A stretch of DNA of 47,384 bases, taken from Deminuibacter soli (GTDB lineage: Bacteria; Bacteroidota; Bacteroidia; Chitinophagales; Chitinophagaceae). The stretch is taken from NCBI RefSeq assembly GCF_003412455.1, contig NZ_QTJU01000017.1, positions 1 to 47,384 on the forward strand, in the 5' to 3' direction. The notes beneath the pieces were generated by a model, which did no database searches, was not told the DNA's origin, and worked only from the letters and a program-made list of their open reading frames with translations. A program made the translations under genes and the position numbers. Each line of letters starts with the position of its first letter. Position 1 is the stretch's first letter. Below are positions 25,578 to 32,525 of the stretch, piece by piece.

Positions 25578-25790
25578 CATCGAGAATCGAGCATCGACAG
25601 TCGAGACGATCTTAGCGGGTACTACCGGCAGCCGTCAGTGATAAACGCATCGAGAATCGACAGTCGACAGTCGAGATGATCTTAGCGAGTATTAGATACC
25701 AGGTACTCTCGCCAAAGGCGATTTACTGCAAACAAGCTGGCAGCTTGCAGCTCGCAGCTCGTAGCCTGGAGCCTAGAGCTTGCAGCTGGC
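25578..25790. repeat. composite intergenic repeat (locus 2)
   Basis: There are two tandem units of GCATCGAGAATCGA-type words followed by cores GATCTTAGCGGGTA (25608-25621) and GATCTTAGCGAGTA (25678-25691). After them come a small hairpin CGCC-AAA-GGCG (about 25710-25720), the string ATTTACTGCAAACAAGCT, and an array of GCAGCTTGCAGCTCGCAGC words up to 25788. The part from the second core to the array is alignable with the inverse of 36551-36642 and has the same order as 1350-1512. Confidence 0.75.
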
Positions 25791-25792
25791 TG

Positions 25793-26239
25793 TTAATGCA
25801 CCGGGTACCCCTTATCTATCCAGTCTGTCTTGATATTATGCGATAAATTCAGCAGGTACGGATGCGCAAAATGCATATCATTCAGCAGGGTAAAAGCAGG
25901 GCGCACATTGGGACAATGTTCAAACGGACAGCAGCCGCAATACAATACAATTTCACGGTTCTTCGGTTGGGAAACGAGCAGGTTTTTAAGTTTGGTAAGA
26001 TTCTCCGGCTTACCCGCAGGACCAGTCTCTACCGACCCGCTGATAACACCCGAAGGCCCTACGCAGATCACCAGCGGCTTGGTGGCAGTATTACTCTTCA
26101 GCACATCCGCCAGCGCAGCAGGCTCCATCAGCTGCTCCGGCTTCCAGGGATCAACTTTGGTTTGCTGCCTGGGCACAAATGCAGTTGCGATACATACGAG
26201 AGCTACAACGATTATAATGGGAAACCTGCGCATATACAT
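25793..26239 (-). CDS. exported rhodanese-like protein with a CGCCPFEHC loop
   Basis: This is a 148-aa protein with an N-terminal signal sequence or anchor (RRFPIIIVVALVCIATAFVP). The rest follows the rhodanese fold: EPAALADVLKSNTATKPLVICVG, then EIVLYCGCCPFEHCPNVRPAFTLL, and a C-terminal WIDKGYPVH. The usual active loop CxxGxR is replaced by a cysteine-rich loop with four Cys and one His (CGCCPFEHC), which could bind a metal or form disulfides rather than transfer sulfur. It is probably periplasmic. It is isolated between the repeat locus and a divergent or unrelated AraC gene. Confidence 0.75.
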   Translation of the reverse strand: MYMRRFPIIIVVALVCIATAFVPRQQTKVDPWKPEQLMEPAALADVLKSNTATKPLVICVGPSGVISGSVETGPAGKPENLTKLKNLLVSQPKNREIVLYCGCCPFEHCPNVRPAFTLLNDMHFAHPYLLNLSHNIKTDWIDKGYPVH

Positions 26240-26306
26240 CTTATTGGTTCAAGATAAACCGGATACCGGTGATGCAACAAATGTAAAGGTAAATAACACA
26301 GCATAC

Positions 26307-27266
26307 CTAAGCCTTTTTCACATAACCCGGTGCATAACCATGAAACTGTTTAAAAGCCCTGCTGAATGCAGCCTCAGAAGCATAACCGGTGATTGCAGCT
26401 GTTTGTGCAATGGTTGTTCCGCCGCTGCTTAACAACAAGGCAGCATGTTGCATACGCAGGCCTTGTATAAACCCGAACACCGTAGTACCATAGAGCTGTT
26501 TAAAACCCTTTTTCAGTTTAAACTCATTCAGCAGAAATTGTTTGCTTAACAATTCCAGCGAATGCGCCTGCAGGTAATGTTGTTGCAGGTGACTGTACAA
26601 TGCCTGCAAACGGTCTCTATCATGTGTGCTCACTCCATCCTGTGCCTGCGGCGCACCGGCCTCCTGCAAACAAAGCAGGGCCAGCTCTTTTACTTTGGCA
26701 GTGAGATAAGCGCCTTTCAGTGAATCGGCCACAGCAGGCTGCTGAATCTGCTGTAATACCTGTCGTTGTGCTGTGCTGATCAATGCCCTGTTTTTAAACA
26801 AGGCAAAGGGTGATTGCCGCATCATGCTGTTGTGCAAATGCGCAAAGGCATCACCGCAATCTTCCAGCAAACCGGTAAAGAAATCAGGTTGCAGTGCCAC
26901 ACTCACATAACCATAATGCGCCTGCTGCGGAAACCAGTACGAGCTTACGGGATCAACACAATACATGAGGTTAAACTCCCCCGCCTGCAAAGGCATTTTA
27001 CCTTTAAAACCCGATATCTCTGCATCCGAAGCGCCTGCCAGCTGAAAGTGCAGGCTTACATGCGAGGTGTCGCTGAGTTTGCGCAGTGCCAGGGGCTGGT
27101 AAAAATCAGAGCTGAATTGCAGCACGTTGAACACACCCCCGCGCAGGTTCACCGAACGGCAATCAAATTTGCCCTCCAGCGCAGCAGCTGCATATGCCGC
27201 AGCCACACCCGCCGTAAACTCACGGCGTATCAGGTTCGAAAATTCAGCGCCTTCAATCTGGTACAT
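26307..27266 (-). CDS. AraC family transcriptional regulator
   Basis: This is a 319-aa regulator. The N-terminal two thirds is an unassigned sensory region (VNLRGGVFNVLQFSSDFYQPL, VSLHFQLAGASDAEISGF), similar in layout to PchR-type regulators. The C-terminal part, from about residue 220, has the two AraC helix-turn-helix units: LELLSKQFLLNEFKLKKGFK and IAQTAAITGYASEAAFSRAFKQFHGYAPGY. It is divergent from the HAD/CAT-like operon across 156 nt, so it may control that operon. No operator was recognised. The effector is unknown. Confidence 0.88.
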   Translation of the reverse strand: MYQIEGAEFSNLIRREFTAGVAAAYAAAALEGKFDCRSVNLRGGVFNVLQFSSDFYQPLALRKLSDTSHVSLHFQLAGASDAEISGFKGKMPLQAGEFNLMYCVDPVSSYWFPQQAHYGYVSVALQPDFFTGLLEDCGDAFAHLHNSMMRQSPFALFKNRALISTAQRQVLQQIQQPAVADSLKGAYLTAKVKELALLCLQEAGAPQAQDGVSTHDRDRLQALYSHLQQHYLQAHSLELLSKQFLLNEFKLKKGFKQLYGTTVFGFIQGLRMQHAALLLSSGGTTIAQTAAITGYASEAAFSRAFKQFHGYAPGYVKKA

Positions 27267-27422
27267 GCTCCGTTTGGGTAATATTTTAATCCGTTTCAGC
27301 TGTCTGTTTCACAAAACATTGCTGCAACTTGCAGGATACTACAGCAGCAAAGATACGCAACTTGCCCTGCTGGTAAAGCCCGCCGATATGGGCGTACTGA
27401 ATAGCTGTTAAAGCAATGGATC

Positions 27423-28118
27423 ATGATAAAAAATAAAGATATACAGGTAATTGTTTTTGATGCAGATGACACCCTGTGGAGCAATGAGCCTTATTTCAGG
27501 GAAACAGAAGCCGCTTTCTGTCGCCTGCTGGCCCAATACCTGCCGCAGACCGATGTGGAACGCATACTGCTGCGTATCGAAATCGCCAATATCCCGCTGT
27601 ACGGCTATGGCATCAAGGCGTTCATTCTCTCTATGATTGAAACCGCACTCGAAATAGCAGGCGATGCATTTAATGCAGACCTTACGCGCCAGATTCTGGC
27701 ACTGGGCACACACATGCTGAACCAGCCCGTGGTACTGCTCGAAGATATTGAACACGTACTGCAGCAATTAAGGCAGCGCTACCGCCTGGTAGTGGCCACC
27801 AAGGGCGACCTGCTGGACCAGGAACGCAAGCTTAAGAAATCGGGCCTGGCGCATTATTTCCATCACATTGAGGTGATGAGCGAAAAAGATGAAGCCAGCT
27901 ACCTGAAACTTGTAAAACACCTCGACGTGCCGCCGGGCAATATGCTCATGGTGGGTAATTCGCTCAAATCGGATATACTGCCGGTACTGGGCATTGGCGG
28001 TCATGCCCTGCACATTCCCTTTCACACCACCTGGATACATGAAACCGTAAGCGATGCCATTGAGCACGACAACCTGTACCGGGCCGAAACATTTACACAG
28101 CTGCTTAGCCTCGTATAA
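27423..28118 (+). CDS. HAD family hydrolase
   Basis: This is a 231-aa haloacid-dehalogenase-type phosphatase. Motif I is VFDADDTLW with nucleophile D13 and acid D15. Motif II is VVATKGD (Thr), and the lysine motif is in MSEKDEASYLKLV. Motif IV is MVGNSLKSDI, in which Asn takes the place of the first Asp, a known variation. A C1-type helical cap lies between motif I and II. It is cytosolic and probably dephosphorylates a small molecule; the substrate is unknown. It is followed after only 2 nt by the CAT-like gene, so the two are almost certainly co-translated. Confidence 0.9.
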   Translation: MIKNKDIQVIVFDADDTLWSNEPYFRETEAAFCRLLAQYLPQTDVERILLRIEIANIPLYGYGIKAFILSMIETALEIAGDAFNADLTRQILALGTHMLNQPVVLLEDIEHVLQQLRQRYRLVVATKGDLLDQERKLKKSGLAHYFHHIEVMSEKDEASYLKLVKHLDVPPGNMLMVGNSLKSDILPVLGIGGHALHIPFHTTWIHETVSDAIEHDNLYRAETFTQLLSLV

Positions 28119-28120
28119 TC

Positions 28121-28750
28121 ATGAAAACATTATTACCAATTGCATCCTGGGCAAGAAAAGACCATTTCCACTTCTTCGGTGGCTTCAGTGATCCATACTT
28201 TGGCGTATGTATCCGTATCGACTGCACGCAAGCTTACCAGCGTGCAAAGGAACAGGGCTGTTCGTTTTTCCTGTACTACCTGTACCAGTCGCTCAGGGCA
28301 GCCAATACCATTGAACCCTTCCGTTACCGGATTGAAGGCAAAGAAGTATTTATACACGATGCCGTGCACGCATCCCCTACCATTAACCGGCCTGATGGCA
28401 CGTTTGGTTTTGCGTATATGGATTACCATGCTGACCTATCCACTTTTCACGCCGCAGCCAAGGCAGAAATGGAGCGCGTGCAGCAATCCACCGGACTGGT
28501 TCCCTCCAAATCAGGTGACAACGTTATCCACTACTCTGCCATGCCCTGGCTCGATTTCACCAGTCTTGAGCACGCACGGCACTCGGGCTTTGCAGACAGC
28601 GTACCCAAAATATCATTCGGCAAAGTCACCGAACACCAGGGCCGCAAAAGCTTCCCGGTATCCATTCACGTGCACCATGCGTTGATGGATGGCTCGGATG
28701 TGGGGCGGTATGCGGAACTGTTCCAGGAACTGATGAATGGCAGCCACTAG
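28121..28750 (+). CDS. chloramphenicol acetyltransferase-like protein
   Basis: This is a 209-aa member of the CAT fold, a trimeric acyl-CoA-dependent O-acetyltransferase family. The catalytic motif HHALMDG sits near residue 186, with the family Asp at its end, and SFFLYYLYQSLRAAN, FRYRIEGKEVFIHD and HYSAMPWLDFTSLEH match conserved elements of the fold. The length is typical (about 210-220 aa). Many chromosomal CAT-like proteins in Bacteroidota do not confer chloramphenicol resistance, so an acyl acceptor other than the drug is equally likely. It is co-transcribed with the HAD gene directly upstream. Confidence 0.88.
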   Translation: MKTLLPIASWARKDHFHFFGGFSDPYFGVCIRIDCTQAYQRAKEQGCSFFLYYLYQSLRAANTIEPFRYRIEGKEVFIHDAVHASPTINRPDGTFGFAYMDYHADLSTFHAAAKAEMERVQQSTGLVPSKSGDNVIHYSAMPWLDFTSLEHARHSGFADSVPKISFGKVTEHQGRKSFPVSIHVHHALMDGSDVGRYAELFQELMNGSH

Positions 28751-28812
28751 CCGGTGGCAGACACCTTAAAAAAGCCATCAAAAGCTCTACAAAAGCCTTC
28801 CACCCCTCGCCC

Positions 28813-28913
28813 GTGGCTGTGTCCCCACAGCCACCAACCCAAACGTGCCATGCCGGTGGGGACACCGGCATGGGCATACTGGAAAGTTTCCGTCCCAGAC
28901 TGTGTCCTCACAG
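28813..28913. repeat. three RGGA-tetraloop hairpins (copies 2-4)
   Basis: Copy 2 (28813-28834) has 9-bp stem GTGGCTGTG/CACAGCCAC and loop TCCC. Copy 3 (28848-28873) has 11-bp stem CCATGCCGGTG/CACCGGCATGG and loop GGGA. Copy 4 (28900-28913) has 5-bp stem CTGTG/CACAG and loop TCCT. TCCC and TCCT are the complements of GGGA and AGGA. All stems are perfect. The flank CTCGCCCG before copy 2 recurs, inverted, after the hairpin at 36480-36501. Confidence 0.75.
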
Positions 28914-28983
28914 GTATTTTTTACTTACCGGTGTTCTGTTCTTAAACCTGCTCATCAGCTCCCGTTGCCTTTCAAAAAAATTA

Positions 28984-29008
28984 AAAGTCTACTTTACAGA
29001 TAGACTTT
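28984..29008. promoter_or_regulatory. inverted repeat at the susC promoter
   Basis: Perfect 8-bp inverted repeat AAAGTCTA (28984-28991) and TAGACTTT (29001-29008) with a 9-nt spacer. It ends 2 nt before the -7 box, where a -33 element would normally be. It is a candidate operator for a dimeric regulator. No regulator gene is next to it. Confidence 0.5.
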
Positions 29009-29009
29009 A

Positions 29010-29017
29010 TATATTTG
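29010..29017 (+). promoter_or_regulatory. Bacteroidota -7 box of the susC/susD operon
   Basis: TATATTTG matches the TAnnTTTG consensus of the Bacteroidota primary sigma factor exactly. A TTG-type -33 element is not obvious. Transcription would start near 29023-29026, about 30 nt before the leader ORF and about 290 nt before susC. Confidence 0.6.
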
Positions 29018-29051
29018 TGCCGGAAAACAACACGCAAGCATTTGCAGCACA

Positions 29052-29177
29052 ATGACTGATGACATGAAAAGATTGAAATTGACTTTGAGCCACCACTGCA
29101 TCCCCCAACTAATCCCGGCCATTACCGCGTGTACCCACATGCGTTGTAAACAATTGAACTGCCGCTGCTGTTGTTGA
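29052..29177 (+). CDS. 41-aa leader ORF ending in a cysteine run
   Basis: This short ORF begins MTDDMKRLKLTLSHHC and ends NCRCCC before TGA. It has seven cysteines in 41 residues, five of them in the last ten codons including three in a row (TGC TGT TGT). An inner ATG at 29064 could also be the start. It lies just after the predicted transcription start and 136 nt before susC, in the 5' leader of the operon. Arrangement and terminal Cys run resemble regulatory leader peptides that report cysteinyl-tRNA supply, known for example as polycysteine leader ORFs in mycobacteria. It could also be a coincidence in untranslated RNA. It is too short for standard gene callers. Confidence 0.5.
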   Translation: MTDDMKRLKLTLSHHCIPQLIPAITACTHMRCKQLNCRCCC

Positions 29178-29277
29178 TACCAACTACTGCCAGCCGCAAC
29201 GAACTTATTGCCCGTCCCTTGACGTTAACTACCTACTGACTAACTTATAGCAACACCCGATCATTGCCGGAAATAAA

Positions 29278-29292
29278 AAATACCAGGTATTT
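29278..29292. promoter_or_regulatory. palindrome just upstream of susC
   Basis: AAATACCAGGTATTT is a 15-nt palindrome (7-nt arms AAATACC/GGTATTT around a central A) that ends 21 nt before the susC ATG. In RNA it can form a weak stem with loop CAG near the ribosome site. In DNA it would be an operator-like site. It is downstream of the leader ORF, as expected for an element that leader translation could affect. Confidence 0.4.
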
Positions 29293-29313
29293 CTTCATTG
29301 CTTAAAAAGATTT

Positions 29314-32300
29314 ATGTTGACCAGACATTTACTCCTTTCAGGCCTGGCCCTGCTGTTTGCGGGCGTGATAGTACAGGCACAAACACGTATCAGCGGCATC
29401 GTATCATCCGCAGGCACCAACACACCGCTTGCAGGTGTATCTGTTCATATTAAAGGCGCCTCCAAAGGTGTGGTAACAGATGCCGGTGGTAATTTTTCCA
29501 TCACCGCCAATACAGGCGATTCACTGGCATTTGAATACGTGGGTTATGCCATCAAATACGTGGCAGCCACCAATAACCTGCAGGTAGTGCTCGATGCAGA
29601 ACAGGGCAACCTGAACGAAGTGGTGGTAACCGCCCTCGGTATTTCTAAACAACGCAAGGCATTGGGCTACTCGGTGCAGGAACTGAAATCAAAAGACATC
29701 GCAGAAGCCAAGGAAACCAACCTGGTAAATGCGCTGGCCGGTAAAGTAGCCGGTGTACGCATCACCAACAGCCAGGGCGGTATGGGTTCTTCCCGCATTA
29801 TCATCCGCGGCGAAACTTCCATTTCCAACTATAACCAGCCATTGTTTATAGTAGACGGGCTGCCGGTAGACAACTCGCAGCTGGGTAACACCGTAGGTAC
29901 AACCGTAGCTACAGGCGTTAACGCATCGAGAGACTACCCCAACACCATATCAGACATTAACTCAGACGATATTGAAAGCCTCAGCGTACTGAAAGGCCCC
30001 AACGCTGCAGCCCTGTACGGCTCACGTGCTGCACATGGCGTAGTGCTGATTAAAACAAAAACAGGCAAACCCAAAAACGGTTTGGGTGTAACACTCACCA
30101 GCAGCACCAGCTTTGAAAACCTGCTCACCCTGCCCAAATACCAGGATGTGTTTGGCCAGGGCTCAAACGGACAATTTAGCTATGTAGACGGCAAAGGCGG
30201 TGGAGTAAACGATGCGGTAGATGAAAGCTGGGGCCCTAAAATGCAGGGCCAGCTGGTGCCGCAGTTCTTCGACGGCACACCACAGCCCTTTGTACCGCAC
30301 CCCGACAATGTACGCGACTATTTTAAAACAGGTGTTACCTATAACAACGGTATCGCTATTGAAGATGCCAATGATAAAATCACCTACCGCTTCTCGTACA
30401 ACAACCTGAAGCAAACAGGCGTTACCCCCAACAGCGATATCAGCAAGAACTTTTTCAGGCTGAACACTTCGCTGAAACTGGCGCCCAGGCTTACCCTCAA
30501 CACCAATGTAAACTACATCAGGAGTTATGCCGATAACCTGCCCGGCGCAGGCGGTATACGCGCAACCAGCACCATGCTGCAGTTCACATGGTTTGGCCGC
30601 CAGGTAGATATCAACAAACTGCGCGACAACTACAACCAAACCGGCAGCGGGTTAAACTGGAACAATGCCTACTACAGCAATCCGTTCTTTGTTGCCAACC
30701 AGAACACCGTTGGTCAGCAGCGCGACCGCATTATCGGCAACATTGGCCTGAGCTATAAAATAGCCGAGGGACTGAATGCCAACTTTAAAACAGGTAACGA
30801 CTATTATACAGACCGCCGCAAACTGCGCATTGCTTACGGCACCAACGGCACACCATTCGGCAACTACGAAGAAGATGCCTTTACCGTAAATGAGAACAAC
30901 ACGGAGTTGAGTTTAACCTATACCAAAAAACTCAGCCACGACTTCAGCATCGATGCGCTTGCAGCAGGCAACATTCGTTACAAAACATATTCCGAGAACG
31001 ACCAGATAGCGCCCAAACTCGCTGTAGCAGGCATTTACACGCTCAGCAACTCACGCGATCCCCTGGTATCATCCAGCTACTATTCCAAGCTGAAACAAAA
31101 CAGTATATACGGATCGGCACAGGTAGGCTTCCGCAACTACGCATTTGTAAGTGTAACATTGCGTAACGACTGGAGCTCAACACTGCCCATCTCCAGCATG
31201 TCGTACTTCTACCCTTCTGTAAACGGATCATTTATCCTGAGCGATGCATTACACCTGCAGGGCAATGTACTCAGCTACTTAAAAGTAAGAGGCGGCTGGG
31301 CCAAAGTGGGTAATGATACAGACCCTTACCAGCTGCAGAATGTATACCCCTTTGTACTGCCTACATTCGGCGGCAACCCGCAGTTAACAGCACCGAGCAA
31401 AGCACTAAACCCCAATCTTAAATCAGAAAGCGTAAACACTACTGAAGTTGGTTTTGAAGCAGGCTTCTTTAAAAACAGGGCACACCTCGATGTAAGCTTA
31501 TACCACAGCAGCAGCACCAACCAGATCCTGAACATCGATGTAAGCGGCACTACCGGCTTTACACAACAGGTGCTCAACGGCGGCAAGCTCACTAACAAAG
31601 GCATTGAAGTGCAGGCAGGTGTTACCCCGATCAAAAACAAAGATTTCCAATGGGACATTAATATCAACTTCGCTGCCAACAAAAGCAAACTGTGGTCACT
31701 CGATGATGCAGGCCGCTTAAAGAATTATGTACTGGGTACAGACAGAACTGTAAGCACCGTAGCAGCAGTAGGCCAGGCATACGGCAGCCTGCTGGGCAAT
31801 GCCTATACCCGCAACAGCAGCGGACAGATTGTGGTAGATGCAAGCGGCGCACCCGTTACCAACCCCACACAGCAGATACTGGGTAAATACACACCAGACT
31901 GGATTGGCGGTATCACCAACAGCTTTAGCTACAAAAACTTTAACCTGAGTGTACTGGTTGATGCCAGCATTGGCGGCTCCCTGTACTCCAACACCAACTC
32001 AACCGGTGCCTATACGGGTGTACTGGCACTTACACTGCCAGGCAGGGATGCTGCACACGGTGGTTTAAACTACTACTACCCCGGCAACAACACTTCTGCC
32101 AAACCCGTACAGGGCAATGCAGGCCCCAATGGTGAAACCATACACGACGACGGTATGATATTCAACGGCGTTACTGCAGATGGCAAAGCCAACACCAGTA
32201 TACTTTCTGCACAGCAGTACTACAAAGCAGTGCGCAACTTTGATGAAGCATGGATATACAGCGCCTCGTACGTAAAACTGCGTGAAGTGAAATTCGGCTA

Positions 32301-32505
32301 CGCACTGCCTGCCGCGTGGATTAAGCACATCGGCTTCCAGGGCGCAACCGTTGCACTGGTTGGCCGCAACCTGTGGATCATCCATAAAAACGTACCCAAC
32401 ATTGACCCGGAAAATGCCTTTAACACCGGTAACGGTCAGGGCCTGGAAGACCTGAGCCTGCCTTCTACCCGCAGCTATGGCATTAATGTGAATCTTAAAT
32501 TTTAA
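29314..32505 (+). CDS. SusC/RagA-type TonB-dependent outer-membrane transporter
   Basis: This 1063-aa outer-membrane importer for oligosaccharides, peptides or other nutrients works with the SusD-type lipoprotein encoded next. Signal peptide MLTRHLLLSGLALLFAGVIVQA; carboxypeptidase-regulatory-like domain at about 25-105 (TRISGIVSSAGTNTPLAGV). The plug domain starts near NEVVVTALGISKQRKALGYSV and holds VKGVRI-like and RGETSISNYNQPLFIVDG motifs, with the SusC signature LSVLKGPNAAALYGSRAAHGVVLI. A 22-strand barrel fills the rest and ends in the terminal phenylalanine (NVNLKF). No FecR-type N-terminal signalling (STN) domain is seen. No hydrolase is in the operon, so the substrate is unknown. Confidence 0.95.
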   Translation: MLTRHLLLSGLALLFAGVIVQAQTRISGIVSSAGTNTPLAGVSVHIKGASKGVVTDAGGNFSITANTGDSLAFEYVGYAIKYVAATNNLQVVLDAEQGNLNEVVVTALGISKQRKALGYSVQELKSKDIAEAKETNLVNALAGKVAGVRITNSQGGMGSSRIIIRGETSISNYNQPLFIVDGLPVDNSQLGNTVGTTVATGVNASRDYPNTISDINSDDIESLSVLKGPNAAALYGSRAAHGVVLIKTKTGKPKNGLGVTLTSSTSFENLLTLPKYQDVFGQGSNGQFSYVDGKGGGVNDAVDESWGPKMQGQLVPQFFDGTPQPFVPHPDNVRDYFKTGVTYNNGIAIEDANDKITYRFSYNNLKQTGVTPNSDISKNFFRLNTSLKLAPRLTLNTNVNYIRSYADNLPGAGGIRATSTMLQFTWFGRQVDINKLRDNYNQTGSGLNWNNAYYSNPFFVANQNTVGQQRDRIIGNIGLSYKIAEGLNANFKTGNDYYTDRRKLRIAYGTNGTPFGNYEEDAFTVNENNTELSLTYTKKLSHDFSIDALAAGNIRYKTYSENDQIAPKLAVAGIYTLSNSRDPLVSSSYYSKLKQNSIYGSAQVGFRNYAFVSVTLRNDWSSTLPISSMSYFYPSVNGSFILSDALHLQGNVLSYLKVRGGWAKVGNDTDPYQLQNVYPFVLPTFGGNPQLTAPSKALNPNLKSESVNTTEVGFEAGFFKNRAHLDVSLYHSSSTNQILNIDVSGTTGFTQQVLNGGKLTNKGIEVQAGVTPIKNKDFQWDININFAANKSKLWSLDDAGRLKNYVLGTDRTVSTVAAVGQAYGSLLGNAYTRNSSGQIVVDASGAPVTNPTQQILGKYTPDWIGGITNSFSYKNFNLSVLVDASIGGSLYSNTNSTGAYTGVLALTLPGRDAAHGGLNYYYPGNNTSAKPVQGNAGPNGETIHDDGMIFNGVTADGKANTSILSAQQYYKAVRNFDEAWIYSASYVKLREVKFGYALPAAWIKHIGFQGATVALVGRNLWIIHKNVPNIDPENAFNTGNGQGLEDLSLPSTRSYGINVNLKF

Positions 32506-32525
32506 GCAGAAAAGCAATGCAGTAC

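Larger units (their letters stand above)
28751..29051. other. intergenic region with hairpins and susC promoter
   Basis: No gene was seen here. It holds, in order, three RGGA-tetraloop hairpins (28813-28913), an A/T-rich stretch, an 8-bp inverted repeat and a TATATTTG promoter box, each listed separately. The hairpins may also mark the end of the HAD/CAT-like transcript. Confidence 0.6.

Noticed and set aside
25830-26432. 200-aa plus-strand frame over the rhodanese-like and AraC genes
   Set aside because: It covers the end of one recognised gene and the start of another and has no domain of its own.
28121-28750. Chloramphenicol resistance gene
   Set aside because: The CAT fold and HHALMDG motif are present, but chromosomal CAT-like proteins often have other acceptors and no resistance context exists here.
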